Part shown: positions 10,790 through 22,441 of the stretch, piece by piece | Layout: every line of letters begins with the position of its first letter | Position numbering within the stretch: the first letter of the stretch is position 1 | From: Calamus simplicifolius | Lineage: Eukaryota; Streptophyta; Magnoliopsida; Arecales; Arecaceae | Assembly: GCA_900491605.1 (NCBI GenBank) | Contig: UESW01004240.1 | Location: forward strand, 104,349 to 168,348 | Direction of reading: 5' to 3' | DNA: 64,000 nt | Made by a program: the position numbers and the translations under genes | The notes under the pieces: model-generated | What the model was told of the DNA's origin: nothing | Database searches by the model: none | What the model saw: only the letters and a program-made list of their open reading frames with translations

Positions 10790-11511
10790 TTGAGAAGTAC
10801 GGACATTTTAGTGGTTGAAGAAGAATAGTCAGCCGAGTGAGCTGGCAATTGATTGAACAAAGTTCTTGAATTAAAAAAGAGAAGCTGTAATGAATAATGA
10901 TGATGGAGAAAAGCTGACACTAGTACCTTCCATTCTATCCTTGGGATGCACCGGCATTCCGATTCTAATGGAAAAAATTTATGGGTGAAAATATCCTTTT
11001 ATTCCCTAAAATCCAATTGACAAAGTGCCACGATCAAATTTAATTGATCTTATATCAGAAATGCAATATTCTAATCTAAACTACACACTAATTAAGAAAA
11101 AATAAAGCAATATTCTTAATAATATTTAAAAAAATAACTTAAATATGATGCTGTATGTATGGGCATTATTTTTTTTCTTCTTTTTTTTTGAAACTTTTTA
11201 TTGCTATTTCATCTTTCATTTAATTTTTATGTGATGAAGGCTATAAAAAATTAAAATAAAAAAAAAAACAGCAATCCTCACACTAAAAGTACTGTACTTT
11301 AGTTATATTCTTTGTAAAATTATAAAATAAAAATAAGATAAAAAATTAAGAAGTATGTGTTACAGTCATAAACAATCTCACTCCACCTAATAAAAATCAT
11401 GTTCAAAAGTAACATAACAGGAATGTGTGTTTTAAAACTTAGAAATGCCACTGCACCTGCCTCAAAAGTTAGAGCGCTTTATCTCTTATGTTATTTACCT
11501 AAATTGTCTGA

Positions 11512-13245
11512 TTTTTTTTTTTTTTTTTTTTTTTTTACGGACGGACGATCACACCACTCAAAGTACAAAATTTACTATAAAATAACAGAACAGGAATCAC
11601 CAAAATGCCAACCTCACTGCCCAATATGGCGAACTGCAACAGAAGCAACCCAATCGCGTTTGCTTTCCGATAAATATACCGGATCAGAGGCGCACAGAAA
11701 GCTTGGAGAGAAGCCCAAATATCACATAAAAGAGGATTATGAAGGGAGTAGAGATCCACATCCCGCCTAATCCAGCGACGACCATAAAAGAATCTCCCTT
11801 AATAACCAACCGACAAGAGCTGAAATGGCGAACAACATAAGTAATGCTAGCCCAAGCAGCCTAAAGCTTTGCTATAGGGACCCAAATGTCGAGAGAACCA
11901 TGACCACCTGCCGCGAGCAACACTCCCTTTGGCCCCCTAATAACAAATACGGATCCAGCAAGTCGATCCAACACAGAACCATCAAAATTCACTTTGACAT
12001 AACCCAAAGGTAGGGGCTCCCAAGAGATAAAAACCCTAGAACGATGCACCGCCGAAACAGCAGGGGAGTTCCAGTGGCCGGGTATGTCCGAGTGAATAGC
12101 AGAATGTGAACAAAAGAACTTCATAGCAAGAGAGACGGCTGAGCGGGTGACCTCCAGAGGTGAAACCGTCTCTCAGCAAAGACAATCCGTTTCGGATCAA
12201 CCAAATGTGATGAGCCAGATAAGCAGAAAGGACACCGTGAGGTCGGGGACCTCGCTGAGCAAACAGACGAATGGCACGCAGTAAAGACAGCCGAGTGGGT
12301 CCCTCCTCCAAAATCCACGGGGTATAATGAAGCTGCTGCCAAATCCGTAACGCACGAGAACATGTGAGGATGGCGTGCTCAACCGTCTCATCCTGAAGGC
12401 CGCATATCGGGCAAAGAGACGAAATAGGAAAACTACGGCCAACCAGAAGAGAGCATGTAGGAAGCCGGTCCCACATAAGCTTCCACAAAAGAACTGAATT
12501 CTAGGATGGATAGGGAAACGCCAAATCCAAACCACATCATCCAGTCCCAAAATCCGAGGCCGAAAGCGGTCAATAAGGTCGCTGGAAGGGGCACGAGGGA
12601 GGCAAGATCGACCCTAAAGTTTGGTATAAGTGACAGTAGAGGAAGCAAGAGGGATGGCAAGGATCCTATGCGCTAGTTCCATCCCAAAAAATTGGGAGAC
12701 CGAAGGGACATGCCAGGCCGAACTATCATGATAAATCAATGTAAACACTAGCATAAATGGATCAACATCAGAGCTGAGAAAGGATGGCCAGCGAGATAGA
12801 GGAAGGTCAGCTATCCAGCTATCCTGAGTAACATTAACAGAATTATCATCCCCAATCATCCAGTGGATATCAGACGTGATAGTAGGGGCATAATAGCATA
12901 TCGATCTCCAAAAGAAGGAACAACCTTTAGAAGGACGGAAGACCGAATCGAAAGTACAAACACCATATGCCTCGCATAACAGAACTCCAAAAACAATCAG
13001 GATTTATAATGAATCTGGAATCATGCCTAGCGAGAAAAGCCTCTATGTGAACCGCTAAAGACTGAATCCTCTGACCACCCTCTTTAGTAGGAAGACAAAT
13101 GATATCCCAGGAAAGAAGGTGAATACTATGACCCCCTTGCGTCGATGCCTAAAGAAAATCATGAAACCGATGCTCTATTTGGCGAAGACAGATAGACGGA
13201 ACCAAGGCATTGGATAGCAAGTAAAGGGGAAGAGATGTAAGAAAA
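11512..13245 (-). mobile_element. 5'-truncated L1 retrotransposon, zf-RVT and RNase H end (in P1)
   Basis: A T tract at 11512-11536 is the poly(A) tail of a minus-strand L1. Reading leftward from about 13245 there is the RT C-terminal region, a zf-RVT domain (CPICGLQDETVEHAILTC near 12400) and a C-terminal RNase H (WEPLPLGYVKVNFDGSV near 12020). It is homologous to the 3' end of the complete L1 at 26851-32761. Stops and shifts break it. The same truncated copy is in P2, so this insertion predates the duplication. Confidence 0.85.
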
Positions 13246-15701
13246 AGTAAAGTGTGAAAACAAATAGAGTAAGAAAAAGTAGAGTGTGATAAGAGTATTA
13301 GAAGAGAAAAAGGTAATGTTTAATTATAGACTAATAGCAACCACAACAACAAGTAGAGTGTGAAAACAAAAAAACAACAATAAGACCAAGCAAAATTAGA
13401 AGAGCATCAATTAAAAAGTAATTAGAGATGCGGCCATCATCTCAATAACCAATGGCAAAGCATAAGAATATGAGCAGAGAATATAAAGGTCAATGGCTAG
13501 TTAACCAATGTCATCCTACATGGACTCAATCATCCATATTTTTATAACGTTTTAAGTCCATCTATTGGCCACTTAATTTGGATGCAAAATTTTCATTTGA
13601 AGGCATTGTCCACAGTCCAAGCCATAAGAAACCACAACGATCTCATGATTTCAGCCAACAAATTCAACGTAGCATCTCCCATGTCGATCTGTCAGAAGAA
13701 AGCGACAGTGTATGCTGCTGCTAACAACGAGAATGATAACTTAAAATAGTGGGAGAACAATTGGAAATTAGCATAGGTATGAGAGCCAAATTTTTCATTA
13801 CCATCAAGGTGTGAAGAACGGCTAGAGATATGCTATTGAAGATTAAAGGGCGCCAATTTGTCAAGGACTGGAGCTTGGATTGTAAGTAGGAGACATAAAG
13901 ATACCTAAGTCACAAAAAAAAAAAAAAAAACATAGAGGATGGTACATAAGAATGAATTTTTACAGGATACTCTTAACCTTGCCATCAACATATAGTTTTA
14001 ATATGGTTACCTACTTCTCGACATCGAAAAATAACAAATCATTCATAAATTTTATCAGATTCCAGTTCAAGTCCTAACTAGTTTGAACAGATTTCATGAG
14101 AGAAAAAAATAATATAACCATACTCTCTTGCCAAGTAGTCATTGGCTATGAATTCTCTGAAACCCTTGCTAAGAAACTCTATTAACCCTCCTCCTTTAGC
14201 TAATAATAATCATGCATGTGTCATGTCCCATTCATAGTGCATGCAAGGTGTGAGAAAAATATAACCTAATGACAGGTATCTTAACATCATGCCTGCCTGA
14301 CCAAGATTCATTATCTATAATATTTGTTTTATATTTTTTAGAGAAAGAAAGAAAATTAAAAAAAAGGCTTTTGTAAATTCGTAACGTAATCTTCTTTCCT
14401 TCATGTAAACAATTAAATAAGGTTAGCATGACCTTTTGAATTTTCATATAAAGTTAAAGAAAGGATTACTCCATCCATTCTTCAATTAACTTGTGCATAA
14501 AATGCTAAGATTATGATGAAAGGATGTGGCAAGTGTCTCCCTCCATTCCAAGGTAAGTAAATGCCTTTGGACATGGAGAAAGGAGATGAAAACTTTCCAG
14601 AGGTACTCTTCAAAACAAACACTAACAAAGACCTATGGGTTTTAGGCTTTTAGCAAACAAAACTTTATTATTTATTTCCTTTGCTTTCTAAAGTAAACTA
14701 AGACCACCCGATATTCCCACAATAATTGATGATGTTCTTTAGTTGGACCAAATAAATAATTGATTTATTTAAAACTAGATAAATCAATAAGTTTCTCTAT
14801 TAACCTGATGATCTAATGTGATCAACGAGTAAAAGTAGATTGTTTATATTTTTTAAAATTATTTTATAATAAAATAACTTAATCCAAGCATGATTTTTTA
14901 GATTTTTTTTATTTTTCACATTAAATCTTTTCCATCTCTTATCTTTCAATATATCTGTAACTTTTTATATTTGAACTTTATGAATAATTATGTATCTTTA
15001 TTATGCTTTCATTATACTTATAAATCAGTAATATTATTTTTTAGAAAAGTTTAAATTACATTCACATCCCTAAGGTGTGGTATAATTACATTTATTTTTT
15101 CTCTTGATTCAAAAATTATAAATACCTCTCAAACTAACAGTAAAACTTATGGTATTAACTTGGGATGCATAATTATATTTATACCCATCTAAAATTTTTA
15201 AGTAAATTATATTCATCTTCTCTAATGTATGGCATAGTTACATTCATGTCATCCTCTTGTTTCATAAATTAAATTAAATTAAATTCTATACGACAACATG
15301 GTAGTACATGCATGCTAAATCTAGTTTTATTTAAATTAGAATCAAGAGAAGATTTGAATGTAATTATGACATACATCAGGGAGGTGAATTAATGTGAAAA
15401 GGGTAATTTTAATTTAAATTTAGCTTTATTACCTAATGACATCATCTTTACATTTACATTTAATAGGAACTTAACAAAAGATATTATTTATTGCCCCAAA
15501 CCATAACTTGAGGAAGATGTTAGTAATTTCTGAATCAAAAAAAGATGCGAATATAATTATGCCATAGCAAAAAAAAAAAAAGATATAATTACTTTAATTT
15601 TAAACATTTAAATTTTAAAATTGCTATTATTTAGATTTTATAAAGAAATTATTTTATTTATTATTATGAATCATAATTTTAATTTTAATTTCATATAATT
15701 T
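13246..15701. other. Non-coding AT-rich sequence in P1
   Basis: I see no coding sequence. There are short A-rich repeats (GTAGAGTGTGAAAACAAA, near 13250-13380), a poly(A) run near 13912-13930 and AT-rich sequence to the CACTA edge. It is paralogous to about 34576-37052. Confidence 0.5.
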
Positions 15702-15719
15702 TACTATAAGAAAATAAAA

Positions 15720-16260
15720 TATTGCGACGCCCAAATGCGTCGCAATTGCGTCGCTAAACATGCGACGCAATAGCAACGCATGACGGCGTCGCTCAGATGT
15801 TCGTCGCAATACCCATTGCGACGCTCTGCGACGCAACATTGAGTCGCAATATTGCGATGCATCCAAATGCGTCGCTAAATTTAAAATTAATTTTTAATAT
15901 TTAAAATTATTATTAAATATTGCGACGCACTAAATTGCATCGCAATATTGCGACGCATCTAGCTGCGTCGCAATATTTTAATAATATTTTTGGTATAATA
16001 GCGACGCAATTGAGTCGCTAATGCATCACAAATAAATTTTTTTTAAAATATTGCGACGCAAGGTCATTGCGTCGCAATATTTATTAAAAATATTTTAGAT
16101 ATAATAGCGACGCAATTTTAGTCGCTAATGCGTCGCTATTAAATATATTTTTAAATTATTGCGATGCCAGGTCATTGCGTCGCAATATTTAATAATAATA
16201 TTTTAAAAATATTAGCGATGCAATTTCAGTCGCTAATGCGTCGCAAATTAAATTTTTAAA
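15720..16260. repeat. Left subterminal repeats of the CACTA element
   Basis: There are many copies of TTGCGACGCA-like motifs and their reverse complements (TGCGTCGCAA), separated by AT-rich spacers. The right-hand set is at about 17340-18330. Confidence 0.85.
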
Positions 16261-16424
16261 AAAATATAAAAAATTAAAAATTAAAATGGTTAATACAATT
16301 TCTTTAAATCTAAATATTGATAGAAACATTTTTCACTCAATCCAAATAATAATAAATTTTCAAAAATAATTCATATATTAAAATTTTGAAGTTTTTACAA
16401 CATAAAAAAGAAAAGAAAAATACA

Positions 16425-17170
16425 TCAAGAATCTGGGCGATCACGTGGAGGCTGTGGAGGCTGAAGACTCTGCGACAAGCGGCTAACCATATCCCGCAAT
16501 AATGCATCTCGCATGTCTGCAATCTCTGATCCCGGCCTCGCATACGATCCCGAAATCCTGCTCGACCTTCTAGCGAACCTCCTCTGCAATAGATCTGCGA
16601 AGGTCGTGTAAACGCTCGGAAGGAAGATCACCAGAAACTCGCGAGCTGGAGGCCTGATGGAAAAAATATGTAGAAGCTCTAGTGCCCAAACCATAGACCC
16701 TGCGGTCTCGTGGCTGGGCACCAACAGACTCCAAAAATATACACCGACTCTCCTCTGCTGAGAGTTCGATGGGCGTCTCCCATCAATAGAGTCGACATGC
16801 GATGCCTGGGAGCGAAGCTCCTCGACTCGTGTCTTGAAATTATGAAATCAACAATAAATGAGTTAATAAATTTCTTGAAATAAAATTTTAGAAATTAAAC
16901 AGATACTACATAAATCTAATTTCTTACCGCAACCTTCCGTGATCGCGTGTCGACCCAGAAACCATCCCTCCTGGTGTGTGTCGCCCTGAATAGACGAAAC
17001 TCACCAGGATCTCCGCCCTCTTGCTCAGACTATAACAAAAAAAAGATATTAATACAAATATTTGTAAATAACTAAAATAGTAATTAAAATATTTATGTTT
17101 TCTTACCATACGCTGCTTGTGCTCCTGAATCGAAATGGAGCCCGAAGTATGGCGGGAGAGACCCGTGCCA
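16425..17170 (-). pseudogene. Ptta/En/Spm-type accessory gene of the CACTA element, 3' part
   Basis: Three minus-strand exons are visible. The first (to 17107) encodes GSISIQEHKQRM before a GTAAGA donor. The second (17029-16928) encodes FRATHTRRDGFWVDTRS. The third (16832-16425) begins TRVEELRS, passes through RVYGLGTRAS, and ends GSEIADMRDALL...RPDS with a stop at 16425. These blocks match my memory of the plant transposase family PF03004 (Ptta/En/Spm). At least one frameshift lies in the third exon and the 5' part is missing, so it is broken. Confidence 0.7.
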
Positions 17171-17325
17171 GGACCGCGGTTGCCATCGATCCCAGCCCTG
17201 ATCCCGATCGGCCACGACCGATCTCGGACCACGCCGATCGATCCGATCGGCGACGATCCAACGGTTGCGATCGATCCAAGCCCTTATTCCGATCGGCCAC
17301 GATCGATCTCGGACCGATCGCTATT
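17165..17325. other. GC-rich block inside the CACTA element
   Basis: About 160 bp are rich in CGATC/GATCGG words (CCGATCGGCCACGA occurs twice) between AT-rich flanks. It may be the eroded 5' part of the Ptta gene or a captured fragment; nothing in it is recognisable. Confidence 0.4.
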
Positions 17326-18350
17326 TAACATAATTAATTTTTTTAAAAAACTTTGCGATGCAAAGGATTGCCTCACAATTTTTTAATATGAGAATTATAT
17401 ATATAATAATTAATTTTATTTAAAATAATTGCGACGCAATAAGTGCGTCGGTAAATTAAAAATTAATTTTTCTAATTTTTTGGTTTATTGCGTTGCTAAT
17501 GCATTGCTATTTAACATAATTAATTTTTAAAAATATTGCGACTCATTGAATTGTGTCGCATATTTTTTCTCATAATTATATTTTATAAAAAATTATTTTG
17601 TTTAAAATAATTGCGACATAATTATTGCGTCGCTAAATTTTTTTAATTTTTGATTTTTATTGCGTCGCTAATGCATCGCTATTTAATATAATTAAATTTT
17701 TTAAAATATTACGACGCACTGTGTGCGTCGTAATATTTTTTCTCATATTTATACTTTATAAAAATTAATTTTATTTAAAGTAATTGCAACGTAGTTATTG
17801 CGTCGTTAAATTAAACAATAATTTTTTTAATTTTCTGGTTTATTGTGTCGCTAATGCGTCACTAATGCGTCGCTATTTAATATTTTTAATTTTTTTAAAA
17901 ACATTGCGACGCACTGAGTTGCATCGCAATATTTTTTTTTCATATTTATATTTTATAAAAATTAATTTTATTTAAATTATTTGCGATGCAATTGTTGCGT
18001 CGCTAAATTAAAAATAATTTTTCTAATTTTTTGATTTATTGCGTCGCTAATGCGATGCTATTTAACATATTTTATTCTTTAAAAAACATTGCGACGCATT
18101 GAGTTATGTCGTAATATTTTTTTTTTATTATTTTATAAAAAAATTAATTTAAAAATATTGCGATGCATTATTTGCGTTGCTAAATTAAAAAAATCATTTT
18201 TTTTGATTTTCTGGTGTATTGAGTCGCTAATGCGTCGCTAATTGCGTCGCAAAGTTTTGTTGTCACGGAGACGTCGCAAAGTGATCGTAATTTAGCGATG
18301 CAATGATGCGTCGCTAAATTTGCGTCGCTATTTCAATATTTTTTGTAGTG

Positions 18351-18616
18351 AAAGTGCGATGTTCCATAATTTATAGGTGTGACGCAAAGAATAGATGCCC
18401 AATAGTTCCTTTTAGTCTATAAAAATATTCAATGAGGAACGTTTTATACAAATAGGAAATGGCTTGCCACCGTTTAACATAAAGATCAACAAAAAAGTGA
18501 GAATATTAAATTGTCATCCTAATAATATAATGGATTGTAGAGGTAGAGGCAAAAATTCAGCATAAATATTGGTCCAAAAATATGCTTTTTAGGATTAAGT
18601 AGAAGCTATTGGGTAT
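18351..18616. repeat. Duplicated segment Q, copy Q1 (left part only)
   Basis: This 266-bp stretch (from AAAGTGCGATG to CTATTGGGTAT) matches 24791-25029 plus 25443-25471 with a few percent difference. It starts exactly where the CACTA element ends and is interrupted at 18617 by the LTR of element 2. Confidence 0.9.
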
Positions 18617-18664
18617 TGATGTGGCTAATGTAGCCACAAGGGTAATTTCGATAAAATCAAAACA

Positions 18665-19435
18665 TTGCTGCGCCCCGGTACCTCCAAGTCCTCCAAGCTG
18701 CCCCGACCATTCCAGGTCGGCCCTTCTCGGTCCCGGCACCTCCAAGATCGCCGAGTCGGTCCCGACCATTCCTGGTCGGCCCTTCTCGGTCCCGGCGTCT
18801 CCAAGCCCGCCGAGTCGGCCCCGACCATTCCTGGTCGGCCCTTCTCGGCCCCGGCATCTCCAAGCCCGCCGAGTCGGCCCGACCATTCCTGGTCAGCCCT
18901 TCTCGGCCCCGGCACCTCCAAGCCGCCGAATCGGCCCCGACCATTCCTGGTCGACCCTTCTCGGCCCCGGCATCTCCAAGCCCGCCGAGTCGGCCCCGAC
19001 CATTCCTGGTCGGCCCTTCTCGGCCCCGACATCTCCAAGATCGCCGAGTCGGCCCCGACCATTCCTGGTCGGCCCTTCTCGTCCCCGGCGTCTCCAAGAT
19101 CGCCGAGTCGGCCCCGACCATTCCTGGTCGGCCCTTCTCGTCCCCGGCGCCTCCAAGATCACCGAGTCGGCCCCGACCATTCCTGGTCAGCCCTTCTCGG
19201 CCCCGGAGTCTCCAAGATCGTCGAGTCGGCCCCGACCATTCCTGGTCGGCACTCTCGGCCCCGGCGTCTCCAAGCCCGTCGAGTCGGCCTGACCATTTTA
19301 GGTCGGCCCTTCTCGGCCCCGGCGTCTCCAAATCCGTCGAGTCGGTCCCGACCATTCCTGGTCGGCCCTTCTCGTCCCCGGCGTCTCCATGACCGCCGGG
19401 TCAGCCCCGACCATTCCTGATCGGCCCCACCCCGG
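18665..19435. repeat. 59-bp tandem array (about 13 copies) in U3 of element 2
   Basis: GACCATTCCTGG recurs at about 18705, 18764, 18823, 18881 and so on, every 58-60 bp. The core CCGACCA-TTCC-TGGTCGG is a perfect inverted repeat, nested in a second one formed by CCGAG and CTCGG. Units end alternately in CCAAGCCCG and CCAAGATCG variants. Open frames on both strands are repeat artefacts. Confidence 0.95.
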
Positions 19436-19810
19436 AATGTCCTAGTCGGTGAGGTTGGCCCGGCCACCCCTGGCCGACCCAGATAAGCCTCGGCTCCCCC
19501 GGAAGAGTCGAGACTTCCTGGTTTCCTCCAAATCTGCCCCAACACAGCCCTGATAGCTCGGGACGCTACCTCTCTGACCCGCGCCGCCTGACAACGCCAG
19601 ATCCAACTACCCACTGGCCACGCTGCTGATGAGACTGGACCCAACTACCCAACAGCCCCGCTGGCTGATGGGACTTAGCCCACCAACCGCCATTTTCTCC
19701 CTTTTCGATGAGACATGATCCATTAACCAGCACAGATTCATGCAACTCCCAAGAACTCCACGGACATTCCTTCCTCACGGAATCCCACGTGATCATGCCA
19801 GGGTCAACCC

Positions 19811-19820
19811 CTATAAAAAG
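19811..19820 (+). promoter_or_regulatory. TATA box of the LTR of element 2
   Basis: CTATAAAAAG lies downstream of the U3 array and about 290 bp before the LTR end. Confidence 0.6.
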
Positions 19821-20102
19821 GTGAACCCACTCAATAAATAGGTATGTGCGATAACCCCTAAAAAATCGCTATCCTAAGGCCCAGAGAGGAATCCCTCCTC
19901 CTCGGGAGCACCTTTTCATCTAAAAAGAGCTCATTCGAGCTCATCTTCTGCTTGTGACCTCAATTGCTAACTTGGGCGTCGGAGGATCCCACCGGAGAAT
20001 CCTCTCCGGTCCTGGGACTTCTTTATAGGCAACCTGGTGAAGCGAAGGTTCGAGAATCAGTCCGTCCCCGATGTTCAGGATCAGTGATTGGGCGTCATCA
20101 GA

Positions 20103-20122
20103 TTGGCGTGCCAGGAAGGGGG
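20103..20122 (+). promoter_or_regulatory. Primer binding site of element 2
   Basis: TTGGCGTGCCAGGAAGGGGG follows the LTR end after two bases. It is nearly identical to the site in element 1. The priming tRNA is not identified. Confidence 0.7.
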
Positions 20123-20216
20123 GCAAGTTGGTGTAGAACGCAGCAAGTATCTCAGGGCTTCTCTGTGCTATATCTGGCCAAACTCTACTCCCTCCCTCTC
20201 TTCTCTCTTTGGAGCC

Positions 20217-21915
20217 ATGGTGGTGACACGAGCTCAGGATGCTTCCATCAGCTGTCCAGCGGGGCTTCCCCGCCAGTTAGGCAGCAGGAGGCCAACCCCC
20301 CTGCTGCCGACCCCCAGTCACCTGCCCACCACCGAACGCAGCCGTCCAAACAGCGGAGCAATTGGCGACCCTCTCCTAGCAAGTCCAAACTCTCACTGCT
20401 ATGGTCCACGGGCTCCAGCAGCAGCAGTCCGTGGCCACCTAGCACCAAACCGCTCCCCCCGCCAGTCAGCAGTCAGCGAGGGGAGGTTCTCCACGGCGGA
20501 AGGCCGGTCGGCGGGAGGCCGATCGATAAGAGGCCAGTCGGCGGGAGGCCGGTCGTCGCCCAGCTTCCCCAAGGAAGTCCCACCACGAGCCCTCCAAGCG
20601 GCCACGGTCCCCTGATCGTGGCCCCGGCAAAATCCCATCTGGGCTACATCACCAAGAGGAACCAAAGCGGAAGCCCCGACTCCCGTCTCCCTCTCTGTCT
20701 TCTTCTTCTTCTTCCTCCTCCGAGCCATCTCGGAGGGCCCCAACAATCAGCCGATAGGCGGAGGAGCGCCTGGAGGAGTACAACCGACGGCTGGACGAGC
20801 TCGCCAGAAAAATCAATCATCAAACGGAGGAAGAGTTTGACACCCGTCCTCCTTACACCCGCGGATATTAGAGGAGCCTGTCCCCTCCAGGTTTCTGTTC
20901 CCCAGGTGGACCCGTACGATGGTACGATAGATCCTCTCGACCATCTCGAGAGTTATAAAGCAATGATGCAGGTCCAAGGCACTTCAGACGCCCTTCTCTG
21001 CAAGGCCTTTCCCGCCACTCTGCAGAAGGCCGCTTGCGCGTGGCACTCGCGCTTATCCCCTCACAGCATCGATTCCTTCCGAGAGCTAGAGAAGGCTTTC
21101 CTGGCACATTTCAACGCCTGCCGACGAATTCCAAGGGTGGCGGATAGCCTCTTCTCCGTATGCCAGAAAGAGAGAGAGTCACTTCGGGACTTTGTGTCCC
21201 GGTTCAAAGCTGCAGCCCTCGAGGTCTACCATCTCGATGATACGGTAGCAACACTGGCATTGAAGCGAGGACTCCTCCCGTCTCGCTTCACCTTTTCTTT
21301 GGATAAGAAACCCCCGGCTCTTATTCTGACCTCCTCCTCCGGGCTCAAAAGTACATCCGTGCGGATGAAGCCGACTTCACCCATCGAGAATCTTCAAGGA
21401 GCTCCGACCACAAGCCCGCTCGCCCTGAGCCAAGCGGACCCCCTAGACACCAGCGAGCTGACCCGCCTCGCCGATCCGGCAACAGGCGTAGAAGCCCTGT
21501 CCCCGACGAGAGCAAGCTCACACCTCTTCTCGCCCCTCGATCTCACATTCTGATGGAGATCGAAGGCGAGCCTTACCTCCAGCGCCCTCCTCCTATGAAG
21601 AAAGGTCCTCCCCGTGACAAAAGCCGCTACTACCGATTCCACTGGGACTATGGCCATGACACTGACAACTGCTACAGCTTGAAGCGGGCCAAGGAGCTCA
21701 TTCAGCGGGGCTACCTCGGCAAATATGTTCAGAAGAAGCAGCAGCCGCTACTGACCCTCATGGGGCCTCCGCTTGTTCAGGCCCCGATCGACAACGCCCC
21801 CACGGAGCGGATGGTTGGAATGGTGTCCTGGGGGTCAGCCTCCGCATCTAAGCGATCGAGGGGGGAGAAGGCGCCGAGTAATGTAATTCCTGGAGGGATC
21901 TGCTGTCATAGATAA
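20217..21915 (+). pseudogene. gag of element 2
   Basis: It starts at the ATG at 20217 (MVVTRAQDAS). After a long Pro/Ser/Arg-rich N-terminus comes the gag core: VDPYDGTIDPLDHLESYKAM (near 20910), AFPATLQKAACAWHSRL, SIDSFRELEKAFLAHF (near 21075), SLFSVCQKERESLRDFVSRFKAA (near 21160) and LKRGLLPSRFTFSL. The zinc-knuckle-like YYRFHWDYGHDTDNC is at about 21630-21675 in another frame. Frameshifts lie near 20600, 20820 and 21550. Confidence 0.87.
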
Positions 21916-21943
21916 TGTAAACAATGAAGGCATCGTTGTCTCT

Positions 21944-22240
21944 ATGATGATCGTCAAGCACCCTATAAAGAGGATATTAGTTGATAGTGGCAGCTCAGCT
22001 GACATCCTTACCTACGACGCTTTTGTTCGGATGGGATTATCTTTGGACTCCCTTCAGCCTGTGGCGACCCCTTTGGTCGGTTTCATTGGAGACTCCGTAA
22101 GGGTTGAAGGTGAAATACCTTTGCCTGTGACAACCGGAACGCCGCCATGTCAAAGCACAATAATTATGAAATTCCTGGTTGTGAGGGTTCCCTTGGCGTA
22201 TAACGCCATTCTGGGACGTCCAGGTCTGAACCTTTGGATG
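21944..22240 (+). pseudogene. Aspartic protease of element 2
   Basis: The active site ILVDSGSSADILTYDAF (near 21975-22030) is intact, followed by GFIGDSVRVEGEIPLP and AYNAILGRPGLNL (near 22195-22235), after which the frame shifts. Both conserved protease blocks are therefore in one frame, unlike in element 1. Confidence 0.85.
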
Positions 22241-22441
22241 CAGTTATTTCCACCCGGCGTCTATTGGTGCAGTTCCCCACTAGTGGAGGAGTCGGAGAGA
22301 TGCATGGTGAGGTCAGCCCAGTCCTGCCCTGTTATCATGTGGCATCAAGTCCTCTGGAGGCTGAACCAACTTTTGAAGCATCCGACCCCAGAGACTCTAA
22401 CAAGGGAGGGGAATCAGCTGAACATCTTTTAACCTTCCCTC

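Larger units (their letters stand above)
10380..15701. repeat. Duplicated segment, copy P1
   Basis: From 10380 to about 15701 the sequence matches 25802-37052 in the same order and orientation, with scattered substitutions and many single-base indels. It holds a (CT)n(AT)n tract and a 5'-truncated L1; the rest is non-coding. P1 lacks the 5.9-kb L1 present in P2: its TTAAAACTTAGAAATG near 11431-11446 is the empty site. Confidence 0.93.
15702..18350 (-). mobile_element. CACTA (En/Spm) DNA transposon, non-autonomous
   Basis: The left end reads TACTATAAGAAAATA and the right end, reversed, CACTACAAAAAATATT; the first base of the left CACTA is changed. Both flanks (about 15720-16260 and 17340-18330) are filled with copies of GCGACGC/GCGTCGC in both orientations, typical subterminal repeats where CACTA transposase binds. 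The centre holds a decayed, intron-containing gene of the Ptta/En/Spm type and a short GC-rich block. No TNP2-type transposase (DDE) is visible, so it could only move with help. I could not find a matching 3-bp target duplication. Confidence 0.85.
18617..20100 (+). repeat. 5' LTR of element 2
   Basis: It starts TGATGTGGC (the LTR of element 3 starts TGATGAGGG) and ends GGGCGTCATCA, two bases before the primer binding site. U3 holds a 59-bp array (18665-19435). CTATAAAAAG at 19811-19820 is the TATA box and AATAAA follows at about 19833. The unoccupied site in Q2 reads straight through CTATTGGGTATGACATGC. Confidence 0.85.

Noticed and set aside
18625..19420. Several overlapping frames of 145-250 codons on both strands
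   Set aside because: All are translations of the 59-bp array in the LTR; opposite frames are equally open, which is a repeat effect.
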